From: a virus
Virus record (IMG/VR): IMGVR_UViG_3300023174_000090
Location: 1-64,000 of that record
Length of the DNA stretch: 64,000 nt
Direction: 5' to 3' (one strand)
Under the pieces are notes generated by a model. That model saw only the letters and a program-made list of their open reading frames with translations. It did no database searches and was not told where the DNA came from. This document shows positions 42,789 through 51,859 of the stretch, in pieces. The position numbers were made by a program, and so were the translations under genes. Position 1 is the stretch's first letter. Every line of letters begins with the position of its first letter.

Positions 42789-43187
42789 ATGATGGACTTA
42801 GATAAATTCAAAGAAGAAATAGTCGAAGATACAAAAATCGATGAAATGAATTTAATGGAAAAACAGATGATGCTTCCCGCCATAAAACACAAATGGGCAG
42901 CAAGATTGATAGAAAAAAAGAGACAACTTAATTCTTTAAATAAAAAGAAAGATGGATTAAAGGAAAGAGTTTTAGATTCACTAAAGGAGAAGGGAATGCC
43001 GCCCGGAATTCCCAAAACTGCATTAGACAAAAAAATAGAATCTTCTGAAACAATTTTAAAAATACAAGAAGAGATTGAAGACGTTAAATTACATATAGAA
43101 TATTTGGAAAAAATAGAAACCATTTGCAGAAGCATGACATATGATTTGAAAAATATCATAGAGCTTACGAAGCTCGAAACAACATAA
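42789..43187 (+). CDS. uvsY: Recombination mediator UvsY
   Basis: 132 residues (T4: 137). The pattern DLDKFKEEIVEDTKIDEMNL MEKQMMLPAIKHKWA, then the charged helices KKRQLNSLNKKKDGLKERVL, and the C-terminal HIEYLEKIETICRSMTYDLK NIIEL matches T4 UvsY. UvsY helps UvsX displace gp32 from single-stranded DNA. It sits next to uvsW as in T4. It opens an early operon with a sigma70-type promoter. Confidence 0.85.
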   Translation: MMDLDKFKEEIVEDTKIDEMNLMEKQMMLPAIKHKWAARLIEKKRQLNSLNKKKDGLKERVLDSLKEKGMPPGIPKTALDKKIESSETILKIQEEIEDVKLHIEYLEKIETICRSMTYDLKNIIELTKLETT

Positions 43188-43188
43188 T

Positions 43189-44601
43189 ATGATAGAATTG
43201 CTACTCGAAGGTAATCAGGGAAAAATTTCAACAGATTCTTTAACTTTGAATTTGATAAGAGATCATCTCTCTATGGCAAATCCCGCATATAGGAGGAATA
43301 TACCCTACATACAAAGTAGGTTATATGCAATTACTCCCAGCGGGAAGTTTGATGTCGGATTACTAGGAGAAATAATACAACTTTTAAATCAAAATAGCTA
43401 CAATTACAACATTCACGATGATTTAAAAATAAAATATTATTGCGGATTCAAAGATATTTTTATTTATAAATTAAAATATGATTATAGAGACTATCAAGAG
43501 GAATCTATAAAAAACGCCATAAAACAAGGAAGAGGAATCACTGTAATCCCAACCGCAGGAGGAAAAACATTAATATGTGCAGGACTAATTTCTTCATTGA
43601 GACAAACATTAAAAGATGAAAACGCATTAGCTATGGTAATGGTTCCATCAATTCAACTTGTAGAGCAAACCGCCTCCGATTTTATATCATATGGAATGAT
43701 GAATGTAACCAAATGGTCTGGAGATAACAAACCAACTGAAGATGCAGATGTGATAGTAGCAGGAACTCAATTACTTTTAAGCGAAAAAACAGATTTATCA
43801 ATTCTATCGAATGTTAAAATATTGATAATAGACGAGTGCCATCACCTAAAAGCAAAAAATAAAATAAATAAAATACTGAAATTTGTAAAATCTGATCATA
43901 AATTTGGTTTTACAGGAACCATGCCTGTTCCCAAGATAGATCAATGGAATATAATAGGAAAATTAGGCCCGATAACATACGAACAAAAGACCTTATCTTT
44001 AAAAAATCAAGAATATATATCAAATTTTAAAATTATTATATTAAATGTTCAGCATAATCAAAAACCAAAAACAATAAAATCTTCAAATCCTGCGGCATCA
44101 TATGAAAATGAATTGGATTTCATTATAAACAATCATTACAGAAATGAAATTATATGTAAATTAGCAAATAATTTAGAAAACAATACTTTAATAATGGTTG
44201 ATAGAATTAACCATGGAGAAATTATGGAAAATGTATTAAAAAATATTTTAAATTTATCTAAAACTGTATACTTTATCAGAGGATCGACCGAAATGGAAGA
44301 CAGAGAATATATAAGAAATTTAATGAATGAGAGATCTGATATTGTTATTATTGCAATATCCAAAATATTTAGCACAGGTATTAATATACCAAATTTACAT
44401 AACATTATTTTTGCATCCGCTGGAAAAGCAAAGATTAAAATAATGCAATCGATAGGGAGAGCACTTAGATTGCATCCTACAAAAACATTAGCAAAAATAT
44501 TTGATGTTTCAGATAACACCAAATATTCCAAATTGCATTTAGAAGAACGAAAACTATTATACCAATCAGAAAATTATGAATACATCGAAAAAACGATATA
44601 G
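43189..44601 (+). CDS. uvsW: DNA/RNA helicase UvsW
   Basis: 470 residues (T4: 503). Superfamily 2 motifs: YRDYQEESIKNAIKQGRGIT VIPTAGGKT (motif I near 122-127), ILIIDECHHL (motif II near 214), FTGTMP (motif III) and QSIGRALRLHPTK (motif VI). UvsW unwinds branched DNA and R-loops and switches off origin replication late in infection. It begins 1 base after the uvsY stop and overlaps gp55 by 26 bases. Confidence 0.9.
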   Translation: MIELLLEGNQGKISTDSLTLNLIRDHLSMANPAYRRNIPYIQSRLYAITPSGKFDVGLLGEIIQLLNQNSYNYNIHDDLKIKYYCGFKDIFIYKLKYDYRDYQEESIKNAIKQGRGITVIPTAGGKTLICAGLISSLRQTLKDENALAMVMVPSIQLVEQTASDFISYGMMNVTKWSGDNKPTEDADVIVAGTQLLLSEKTDLSILSNVKILIIDECHHLKAKNKINKILKFVKSDHKFGFTGTMPVPKIDQWNIIGKLGPITYEQKTLSLKNQEYISNFKIIILNVQHNQKPKTIKSSNPAASYENELDFIINNHYRNEIICKLANNLENNTLIMVDRINHGEIMENVLKNILNLSKTVYFIRGSTEMEDREYIRNLMNERSDIVIIAISKIFSTGINIPNLHNIIFASAGKAKIKIMQSIGRALRLHPTKTLAKIFDVSDNTKYSKLHLEERKLLYQSENYEYIEKTI

Positions 44602-45226
44602 AAAAACAAAAGATGAAGATTTTGACAATCTTAAATACTCAGCCGAAGAATCCGAATTATTGGGAATACCATTTAAAAATTTAGATACAGAAAATGAAGA
44701 CACCGAAGACAATAATGAAAATATTGATGACGATGAAATTGTTTCGGAGGATTCTGTGGATGAGTTTGTAGAACACAAAATAGATTACGATAAAAAACCT
44801 AAAAATAAAAAGAAAGCAGATAAGGAAAAATTTTATGTAGATCCAAAAGAATTTGATTCTAAAATATTAGAATATTATGAAACAGGAGTATTATCAAATG
44901 AATTAGCGGAAATGGTTAGTAAAATAGCACATAAATTAAGTTATGCTTCTAATTTTATAAATTATTCATTCAGAGATGATATGATAGGAGATGGAATTAT
45001 TAGAATGTTAAAAGCTCTCATGTCAAAAAAATACAATCACAGCAAGGGAACCAATCCATTTTCATATTTCACACGAATAGCATTCAATGCATTTCGTAAT
45101 AGAATTAAAAAAGAAAAACACATGTATGAAACTCATGAAAAATATCAAAATGAATTCTTGATGTTTTCCGAGGGATATAATAATATGATCAAGAAAAATA
45201 ATAAAAATATACAAAAATACGAATGA
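44576..45226 (+). CDS. 55: Late transcription sigma factor gp55
   Basis: 216 residues (T4: 185). An acidic N-terminal extension (ENEDTEDNNENIDDDEIVSE DSVDE) precedes the conserved sigma region 2-like part: LAEMVSKIAHKLSYASNFIN YSFRDDMIGDGIIRMLKALM, SKGTNPFSYFTRIAFNAFRN RIKKEK. It directs RNA polymerase to TATAAATA late promoters, which are present throughout this window as TAAATA elements. It starts inside uvsW and its stop overlaps the gp47 ATG. Confidence 0.85.
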   Translation: MNTSKKRYRKTKDEDFDNLKYSAEESELLGIPFKNLDTENEDTEDNNENIDDDEIVSEDSVDEFVEHKIDYDKKPKNKKKADKEKFYVDPKEFDSKILEYYETGVLSNELAEMVSKIAHKLSYASNFINYSFRDDMIGDGIIRMLKALMSKKYNHSKGTNPFSYFTRIAFNAFRNRIKKEKHMYETHEKYQNEFLMFSEGYNNMIKKNNKNIQKYE

Positions 45227-46272
45227 CAATTAAACAAGGTAAAATTGGAATTTTTTCAGATATTCACTTAGGATTGTGCCAAGACTCTAAAACATGGCAT
45301 GACATTTCATTGAATTTTGCAAAATGGGCGAGTGAAGAATTATATTCTAGGGGAATACAAACAATCATAATACCCGGAGATGTATTTCACAATAGAACTG
45401 AAATAGGAGTCGATACCCTATCTGTTTCTAAGAAATTTTTTGATTATTTCAAGAATTTTGAATTGATAATTTCCTCCGGAAATCATGATTGTTTTTTAAA
45501 ACAAGAAAGCTCTATCAATTCCATATCAATTTTAAATGGGTGGGAAAACATAACAGTTGTAGATGGAGACCCCTTGATATTAAAAAGAAATAAAAAAATA
45601 ATTTCAGTAATTCCGTGGGGAGTTGACATCAAAGATATTCCAAATACAGATATATGCTTTGGTCATTTTGAAATAAACACCTTTTATATGAATACATACA
45701 AGGTATGTGAGCATGGAATGGATTCCAAAAACATATTAGAGAAGGCTCCTATCGTATTTTCCGGACACTTTCATGGAAAAGAGCACAGAAGATACGATAA
45801 GGGAGAAATTATATATGTTGGAAGTCCACATCAACATAATTTCGGAGACGAAAATCAGCAGAGAGGGATATATGTGTATGATATAGATACAAATGATTTA
45901 GAATTTATTGAAAATACAGTATCTCCTAAACATATTAAAATATTTTTGAATAAAATTCAAAAAGAAGAGCAAAGTGTCGAATTTTTACAAAAAAACGTTC
46001 CGGACAATCTAATATGTTTCATAGTTAATACTGAAATATCAGAAAGTGATCTGGAATCTTTAATTTCTAAGATCAAAAGCTTAAACCCGAAAACATTTAG
46101 GCTTGATTACGAATCTAAATCGGAAAAATTAATTGAAAATTCGGATAAACATGATTATAATATGGTAAACATAGAACAAAATATTGCAGATTTTGTAGGA
46201 TCTACTAATTTTACACACAAAGATAGCGTTGTAAAGTATTTAACAGATTTATACAATCAAATTAGAAAGTAA
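45223..46272 (+). CDS. 47: Recombination endonuclease subunit gp47 (Mre11/SbcD-like)
   Basis: 349 residues (T4: 339). Phosphoesterase motifs: IGIFSDIHLG (motif I), IIPGDVFHNR (II), ISSGNHD (III), VFSGHFHGKEH (IV/V) and YVGSPHQHNFGD. With gp46 it resects ends of DNA for recombination and helps degrade host DNA. The ATG overlaps the gp55 stop (ATGA). gp46, normally the next gene, is displaced to 52474 by a glycan island. Confidence 0.9.
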   Translation: MTIKQGKIGIFSDIHLGLCQDSKTWHDISLNFAKWASEELYSRGIQTIIIPGDVFHNRTEIGVDTLSVSKKFFDYFKNFELIISSGNHDCFLKQESSINSISILNGWENITVVDGDPLILKRNKKIISVIPWGVDIKDIPNTDICFGHFEINTFYMNTYKVCEHGMDSKNILEKAPIVFSGHFHGKEHRRYDKGEIIYVGSPHQHNFGDENQQRGIYVYDIDTNDLEFIENTVSPKHIKIFLNKIQKEEQSVEFLQKNVPDNLICFIVNTEISESDLESLISKIKSLNPKTFRLDYESKSEKLIENSDKHDYNMVNIEQNIADFVGSTNFTHKDSVVKYLTDLYNQIRK

Positions 46273-46275
46273 TTT

Positions 46276-47031
46276 ATGAAAGAACACATAGGAATTGGAA
46301 TATTGGATATATATGATCAAGAAGATTTGGAATCTTGTTATTCATCGATACCGGAAGAGTATAGAGATAATGTTTTAATCGCTTCGGCAACCAACAACTC
46401 GATTGCTTCCAATATAGCACATAAAAAATTTAACGAAGTTTCCATGGCAACTCTTAGAAATTGGATAATTTCAAAATTCAGAATAGACGGATTAAAATAT
46501 ATTTTTATTATTAGTTCGAATCAAATTATAGATGATCCGAAAATATTCGAAAAGACAATTAAACTCGGAGAAACCTTTGGTACATGGTTTATATTGGGAG
46601 ATGGAAAGAATTCACTACCAATGGAAGATGAATCCACCGGAAATACTATTTATGCTACTCCAGAAATGAATAGTGACTTCATGTTTATTCTCTCTGGAAT
46701 AGTTTCAAATACCGGATACTTCGATGAAAGATTTTACAACACTAAAGATTTAGATGTTTTGGATTATATAATGAAATTAAGAAAAAAGGGAATATATCCA
46801 CCCGCAAATTATAATTTAAGCATTGGAAATGGAGTCAAAGGACTTAATAAGCCAATCAAGAAAATAAAATATGCAGATGTGAATAATCCCGATAGAAGCG
46901 TTGGTATTTCGTATGGATATTTTAAACATATTCATAATTATTTGCCGGGAGTTAATGACCCTTCCGGAATAACACAAGAAAAATTGATTGAATTTATGCA
47001 AGAACTTCAAAAAAATTATGCAAAAAGATAA
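46276..47031 (+). CDS. Divergent GT2-type glycosyltransferase-like protein
   Basis: 251 residues. Its frame follows a GT-A fold: KEHIGIGILDIYDQEDLESC YSSIPEEYRDNVLIASATNN, IFIISSNQIID, SGIVSNTGYFDERFYNTKDL DVLDYIMKLRKKGIYPP. The last stretch aligns with the GYFDE-x-(F/Y)-x-N-A-x-x-x-x-D-x-x-Y-x-(L/I)-x-x-x-G-x-x-P stretch of the next two genes, so the three are paralogs. The canonical DxD is not clear here (SSNQ instead), so it may be inactive or accept a different donor. First gene of the island between gp47 and gp46. Confidence 0.55.
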   Translation: MKEHIGIGILDIYDQEDLESCYSSIPEEYRDNVLIASATNNSIASNIAHKKFNEVSMATLRNWIISKFRIDGLKYIFIISSNQIIDDPKIFEKTIKLGETFGTWFILGDGKNSLPMEDESTGNTIYATPEMNSDFMFILSGIVSNTGYFDERFYNTKDLDVLDYIMKLRKKGIYPPANYNLSIGNGVKGLNKPIKKIKYADVNNPDRSVGISYGYFKHIHNYLPGVNDPSGITQEKLIEFMQELQKNYAKR

Positions 47032-47875
47032 AATAGGACTCGGACTGATAACATGTGACCGATATAACTTTTTGGAAAAAAGTTTACTATCAGTATTTAA
47101 AGCCACTAGTGGACTAGATGATAATTTTTTCAAATTCATATTGATAGATGATACGTCATCTCCTATACCGGAAGGCTCGTATGATTTTGCAAATGAGTTT
47201 AACCTTGAAAAGATTCACACTACAGGAGAGGAAGGGGTGGGAATAGCCAAGAACAAGGCACTAAAAGCATTAATAGATGCAGATTGTGAACATATTTTCT
47301 TAATGGAAGATGATGTTGAAATGCTAGATGCTTCTATTTTTGAAAAATACATCAACGCTTCTAGAATAACTGGAATCAAACATCTCAATTTTGCTCTTCA
47401 TGGCAATCATAACAGAGATTTTAATAGTAACCCAACACCAAGAAGAACTATAAATTATCCAGATAATGAAACACGAATAGTTTTATATCCAAATATTCTA
47501 GGAGCATTTAGCTATTATCATATAGATGTTTTAAATGAAGTGGGATTGATAGATGAACAGTTTTACAATGCCTTGGAACACGTAGATCATACATATCAAA
47601 TAATAAAGGCAGGATATCACCCATATTTTAGATGGTTTGCTGATATAGAAGGATCGGAAAAATATTTAAAAGACATTGTACCCGATCATATGAACAGTAA
47701 AATACGATCTGAACAGGATTTTGTTGAAAATTTTATGAAAAATCATGACAGATTTGTATCCAAAAACAATTTTGCAGTTGTATACGGAAAGGGTCCAATA
47801 GAAAACACTTATACCGAAGAAGAAGTTGTCAAAAATTTACAAGAAATATGGAAAAAACACCACTACAAGGAATAG
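47018..47875 (+). CDS. GT2-family glycosyltransferase
   Basis: 285 residues from ATG 47018; an upstream in-frame TTG at 46988 is less plausible. GT2 features: KIGLGLITCDRYNFLEKSLL SVFKA, FILIDDTSSPIPEG, GVGIAKNKALKALIDADCEH IFLMEDDVEML (EDD at the DxD position), GAFSYYHIDVLNEVGLIDEQ FYNALEHVDHTYQIIKAGYH P. The start overlaps the previous gene by 14 bases and the end overlaps the next by 28 bases, so all three are tightly coupled. Confidence 0.7.
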   Translation: MQKDKIGLGLITCDRYNFLEKSLLSVFKATSGLDDNFFKFILIDDTSSPIPEGSYDFANEFNLEKIHTTGEEGVGIAKNKALKALIDADCEHIFLMEDDVEMLDASIFEKYINASRITGIKHLNFALHGNHNRDFNSNPTPRRTINYPDNETRIVLYPNILGAFSYYHIDVLNEVGLIDEQFYNALEHVDHTYQIIKAGYHPYFRWFADIEGSEKYLKDIVPDHMNSKIRSEQDFVENFMKNHDRFVSKNNFAVVYGKGPIENTYTEEEVVKNLQEIWKKHHYKE

Positions 47876-49329
47876 GAGTGGCGATTATTACATACAATCG
47901 ACCAGAATATTATAAAAAAGTATTAAAAACCATACCCAGACATAGGATAAAATCCCTATTAGTGGTAAATGACGGAGAAAACTCGTATGTTGAGGAAACA
48001 GATGCAGATTTTGTTATAAAACATAACGCAAAATTGGGTGTTGCGGTATCAAAAAATCATGCACTTCATTTTTTAATAGAAAAAATGAAGTGCGAACATT
48101 TGTTTTTGATTGAAGATGACATATTGGTATTGGACGAAAATGTATTTGACGAGTATATCAAGGCCGCAAATTCTACCGGAATACATCATTTATGTTATGA
48201 AAAGGTAAATGGCAATGAAAAAACTTTAAAATTTACACAAGAGCAACCTGATGGAGTAAAAATTGGTTTTTATCATAATCCCCAAGGAGCATTTATGTAT
48301 ATGAATGCAAATTTAATTAAAAAACTTGGATACTTTGATGAAAATTATATAAATGCATTTGAACATGTGGATTTTGAATATAATTTGGTAAAAAATGGAG
48401 TAGCCCCATCATTTTGGTATTTCCCCGATTTACTGGAAAGCAATAAATTTTTAAAAGAAATTGAAGGAAGCTCTGAAAACTCTTCAATAACAAATAAAGA
48501 AGGATATAAAGAAAATGTAGAAAAATCTGCTCATTATTTTACAAAAAAATGGGGACATTTTACAAATGCTATAAAAGATGAAGGACAAATTCCATTATTA
48601 CATTCTTTAATACACCTACAGGCAAATTATTCCAGAAAAAAACTCATAAACAAAGACAAACGATTGGCAATTATAATTCCATATAGAGATAGGAGAACTT
48701 CTTTGGAGAATTTATTGCCAAATTTAAGAAAATATGTAGAAAAACAAGTAAAGCATTTTGATATCTACGTTGTAGAACAAAATGACACTAAATTATTTAA
48801 TAAAGGATTACTAAACAACATAGGATATATTTTAAATTCCAATTATGACTATTACTGTTTTCATGACGTTGATTTAATCCCAGAAATGTCGGATTATTCA
48901 TATCCAACAAGACCAATACACCTTAGTTCACATTGTAGTCAATTTAATTATATTAATATACCAGATAAAATAATGGGAGGCGTTATTCTCTTTACAAAAG
49001 AACATTTTAAATTGACTAATGGATATCCAAATGACTATATAGGCTGGGGAGGAGAAGATAACAACTTGTATGCTAGATGTGAAAAGGTGAATATTCCCCC
49101 TCTAAAACATTCTTTCGGAAAATATTTCTCTATACCACATGAGCACAGATTATTCAACCCCGAAGAAAAGAAAAAGCATTTGGAGAATGGAAAAAAAACA
49201 GATGATTTTATCGCTGGAATTACAAATTTACAAGATAATGGATTATCTACCATAAATTTAAATGATTTTGAAATTCAAAAAGCAAATTTAAATGATTTTT
49301 TTCACATAAAAATAAAACCCAAAATTTGA
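47848..49329 (+). CDS. Bifunctional glycosyltransferase: GT2 + beta-1,4-galactosyltransferase-like GT7
   Basis: 493 residues. The N-terminal half (about 1-240) is a GT2 domain paralogous to the previous gene: GVAIITYNRPEYYKKVLKTI, HLFLIEDDILVLD, EHVDFEYNLVKNGVAP. The C-terminal half (from about 268) has the B4GalT/GT7 signature: LAIIIPYRDRR, FNKGLLNNIGYIL (~317), YCFHDVDLIPEM (~336), HLSSHCSQFNY, GGVILFTKEHFKLTNGYPND YIGWGGEDNNLYAR (~385-415). The latter is close to the N-G-x-x-N-x-x-x-G-W-G-G-E-D-x-D motif of animal and bacterial galactosyltransferases. It could add two successive sugars. A late promoter follows after its stop. Confidence 0.75.
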   Translation: MEKTPLQGIGVAIITYNRPEYYKKVLKTIPRHRIKSLLVVNDGENSYVEETDADFVIKHNAKLGVAVSKNHALHFLIEKMKCEHLFLIEDDILVLDENVFDEYIKAANSTGIHHLCYEKVNGNEKTLKFTQEQPDGVKIGFYHNPQGAFMYMNANLIKKLGYFDENYINAFEHVDFEYNLVKNGVAPSFWYFPDLLESNKFLKEIEGSSENSSITNKEGYKENVEKSAHYFTKKWGHFTNAIKDEGQIPLLHSLIHLQANYSRKKLINKDKRLAIIIPYRDRRTSLENLLPNLRKYVEKQVKHFDIYVVEQNDTKLFNKGLLNNIGYILNSNYDYYCFHDVDLIPEMSDYSYPTRPIHLSSHCSQFNYINIPDKIMGGVILFTKEHFKLTNGYPNDYIGWGGEDNNLYARCEKVNIPPLKHSFGKYFSIPHEHRLFNPEEKKKHLENGKKTDDFIAGITNLQDNGLSTINLNDFEIQKANLNDFFHIKIKPKI

Positions 49330-49345
49330 AAAATACAATAAAACA

Positions 49346-49353
49346 TATAAATA
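49346..49353 (+). promoter_or_regulatory. Perfect late promoter TATAAATA (for GT genes from 49364)
   Basis: Exact T4 late consensus TATAAATA, with 10 bases from its end to the ATG at 49364. It shows that at least the second half of the glycan island is transcribed late. Confidence 0.75.
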
Positions 49354-49363
49354 ATTTATTAAA

Positions 49364-49906
49364 ATGAGTAAAAGACTTTCTATATTAACGCCTACATTAA
49401 ACAGTAGAAAACAATTGTTTCAGAATTTAGCAAAAGTATTAAAGGCCCAATCAAACTCCCAAGTGGAAATGCTGGCACTTTGCGATGATGGAGAACAATC
49501 TATAGGCAAGAAAAGAAATGAGCTTGTAGAAGCAGCCAAGGGAGATTATGTCGTGTTTATAGACGATGATGACATGATTTCTCCGTTTTATGTATTTGGA
49601 ATTTTAGAGGCAATAAAAAACAATCCGGACTGCTGTGGAATCGAAGGTATAATAACAGAAAGACGATCCGGTCCCAAAAAATTTGTTCATTCGTTAAAAT
49701 ATACAGATTGGTTTGAAAAAGATGATGTTTATTACAGATGTCCAAACCATTTAAACCCGATTAAAAGAGAGATAGCAATGGATGTAAAATTTCCAGAATT
49801 ATACTTCGGAGAAGATAAAGACTTTTCACACAAACTTATTGGAAAATTAAAAACTGAAGTTTTTATAAATGGTCCAATTTATTATTACTATCCATCAATT
49901 AGCTAA
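49364..49906 (+). CDS. GT2-family glycosyltransferase (short)
   Basis: 180 residues. RLSILTPTLNSRKQLFQNLA KVLKAQ, EMLALCDDGEQSIGKKRNEL VEAAKGDYVVFIDDDDMISP, and a C-terminal region (FPELYFGEDKDFSHKLIGKL KTEVFI) with the ED/W-like acidic residues of GT2 catalytic domains. The closest relative here is the C-terminal half of the next gene, with shared SILTP, SIG-(K/E)-KR and FIDDDD-x-IS blocks. The acceptor is unknown. Confidence 0.7.
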   Translation: MSKRLSILTPTLNSRKQLFQNLAKVLKAQSNSQVEMLALCDDGEQSIGKKRNELVEAAKGDYVVFIDDDDMISPFYVFGILEAIKNNPDCCGIEGIITERRSGPKKFVHSLKYTDWFEKDDVYYRCPNHLNPIKREIAMDVKFPELYFGEDKDFSHKLIGKLKTEVFINGPIYYYYPSIS

Positions 49907-49908
49907 AC

Positions 49909-51168
49909 ATGAAAAACAATCTAAAATTATTAATTAAATTTCCGACAAGAGGAAGACCCGAAAAATTTTTCAATGTATTGAACAAATATATTGAAATGGC
50001 GCATGAACACAATTCAATTGCATTTTTAATATCTATGGATGCAGATGATAAATCCATGAATAATGATATTATTAAAAATAAATTAAATGATATTCAAAAA
50101 ACAGTTAAATTGGTATATTTTTATGGAAATAGTAAGACTAAAATAGAAGCTATCAATGCTGACATGGGAAACGTATCCGGATGGGACATAGTTTTACTCG
50201 CATCTGATGATATGATTCCAATAGTACATGGATATGATTGTATTATAAGAGATCATATGAAAGAATTTTTTAGAAATACTGATGGGTGTTTATGGTATTC
50301 GGATGGAGGTCAAAATAATATCTGTACGTTGAGTATTTTAGGAAAAAAATATTATGATCGATTTGAATATATTTACAATCCAGAATATAAAAGCTTGTGG
50401 TGCGATAATGAGCATACAGATGTAATGACACAATTGGGAAAGGTTTATAAATCCGATCAAGTTATTATAGAACATCAACATCCCGTTTATCAAAAAACAA
50501 ATTATGATGAATTATATGTTAGAAATGAATCATATTTTAACATTGATAGAGAAATTTATGAAAAAAGAAAAGTTAAAAATTTTGATTTGAATTTAAACTA
50601 TCCACTTTTATCAATATTAACGCCATCAATTACAAGCAGAATGGACTCGCATTTAAAAAAATTGATTGAAAAATTGAAAAAACAAATTGGAAATAGTAAT
50701 GTCGAACATTTAATATTAACGGATAATAGAAAAAGAAGCATAGGAGAAAAAAGACAGTCATTGTTAGATGTTTCTAATGGAAAATATGTAACATTTATTG
50801 ATGATGATGATGATATTTCAGATGATTACATAGAATGTGTATTGAATGCAATTGAAGAAAATGCAGACGTTATAACATTTAAACAAAAATGTTTAATAAA
50901 TAACAATCCACCATCTATTATAAATTTTTCTCTACAAAATAAAGAAAACGAACCCTATCTTCCGGGAATGCTTATAAACAGAATGCCATTTCATGTGTGT
51001 ATATGGAAGTCTAAAATTGCTAAAAAATATAAATTTCCAAGTACAAGTTACTCAGAAGATTGGTTTTGGGTGGAACAGTTATTGAAAGAAGTTAAAACCG
51101 AATTTCATATAGATAAAGCGATACATAGCTATATCTACGATGAAAATGTAACAACAACTCCTTTATGA
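49909..51168 (+). CDS. Two-domain glycosyltransferase (GT-A + GT2)
   Basis: 419 residues. The N-terminal half (1-225) is a separate GT-A-like domain: LLIKFPTRGRPEKFFNVLNK Y, AFLISMDADDKS, GWDIVLLASDDMIPIVHGYD, GCLWYSDGGQNN. The C-terminal half (from ~232) repeats the GT2 domain of the preceding gene: LLSILTPSITSRMDSHLKKL, SIGEKRQSLLDVSNGKYVTF IDDDDDIS, with PSTSYSEDWFWVEQLLKE near the end. Both halves keep DD-type metal-binding motifs. It starts 3 bases after the preceding stop and overlaps the next gene's ATG by 4 bases. Confidence 0.65.
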   Translation: MKNNLKLLIKFPTRGRPEKFFNVLNKYIEMAHEHNSIAFLISMDADDKSMNNDIIKNKLNDIQKTVKLVYFYGNSKTKIEAINADMGNVSGWDIVLLASDDMIPIVHGYDCIIRDHMKEFFRNTDGCLWYSDGGQNNICTLSILGKKYYDRFEYIYNPEYKSLWCDNEHTDVMTQLGKVYKSDQVIIEHQHPVYQKTNYDELYVRNESYFNIDREIYEKRKVKNFDLNLNYPLLSILTPSITSRMDSHLKKLIEKLKKQIGNSNVEHLILTDNRKRSIGEKRQSLLDVSNGKYVTFIDDDDDISDDYIECVLNAIEENADVITFKQKCLINNNPPSIINFSLQNKENEPYLPGMLINRMPFHVCIWKSKIAKKYKFPSTSYSEDWFWVEQLLKEVKTEFHIDKAIHSYIYDENVTTTPL

Positions 51169-51842
51169 AATCTTGTATTATTAATTTTGCAAATGGTTAT
51201 TGGTATGAAAATGGAAAGAATAGATTATTAAACTCTATCAATGCTTTTAAAAAAGAAACATCAACATATGATTTTTTATCATTTAAAGATTATAGTGATA
51301 TCGGTTCTCCGCATCATAAAGATTTGAATTATGCTTTTAAATTTTATAGTTTCAAAAAGGCATTGGAAATGGGATATCAAAATATCCTATGGCTGGACTG
51401 TTCCATGTATGCAATAAAAAATATTGATGAATGTTTTGAGCACATTAACAACTGTGGATATGCAGTTACATGGTCAGAATATAATAATGCACAATGGACA
51501 AATGATAGAACACTAGAAGCATTTAATATGACCAGAGATGAGGCGGAAAAAACTAGACATATCTATAGCGGATGCTTTGGAATTAGTACAAATTATACAA
51601 AATTTCAAGAATTTTATACAATGTATGAAACCCATCTTCCATATTTAAATGGGGCTTGGAATAACAACAATAAAACAGAATCTTTAGATGAAAGATGTAA
51701 GGGACATAGACATGATCAAACCATATTAAGTTTAATATTAAATAAATTAGAAATGGACGACACTAATGGAACTTTTTTTGAATATTGGAATTCTTCGGAA
51801 AATTATAAACAAAAAACTTGCTTTATAGCGAGAGGTATGTGA
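51165..51842 (+). CDS. Glycosyltransferase-like protein (GT-A fold)
   Basis: 225 residues. SCIINFANGYWYENGKNRLL, KFYSFKKALEMGYQNILWLD CSMYAIKNIDECFEHI (LDCS at the DxD position), HIYSGCFGISTNYTKFQEFY, then RCKGHRHDQTILSLILNKLE. The order of a D-containing strand after a helix, a G-C-F-G strand and an H-D-Q-T helix is typical of GT-A enzymes of the galactosyltransferase-associated or nucleotide-diphospho-sugar type. Substrate unknown. ATGA overlap with the previous gene. Confidence 0.55.
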   Translation: MKSCIINFANGYWYENGKNRLLNSINAFKKETSTYDFLSFKDYSDIGSPHHKDLNYAFKFYSFKKALEMGYQNILWLDCSMYAIKNIDECFEHINNCGYAVTWSEYNNAQWTNDRTLEAFNMTRDEAEKTRHIYSGCFGISTNYTKFQEFYTMYETHLPYLNGAWNNNNKTESLDERCKGHRHDQTILSLILNKLEMDDTNGTFFEYWNSSENYKQKTCFIARGM

Positions 51843-51845
51843 TAA

Positions 51846-51851
51846 TAAATA
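51846..51851 (+). promoter_or_regulatory. Late promoter element TAAATA (for FkbM methyltransferase)
   Basis: TAAATA 8 bases before the ATG at 51860. This is the second late element inside the glycan island. Confidence 0.5.
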
Positions 51852-51859
51852 TCTAAATT

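Noticed and set aside
42761-43231. Minus-strand ORF across uvsY
   Set aside because: Antisense of the lysine/glutamate-rich uvsY coiled coils, giving an artificial Ser/Phe/Ile-rich product.
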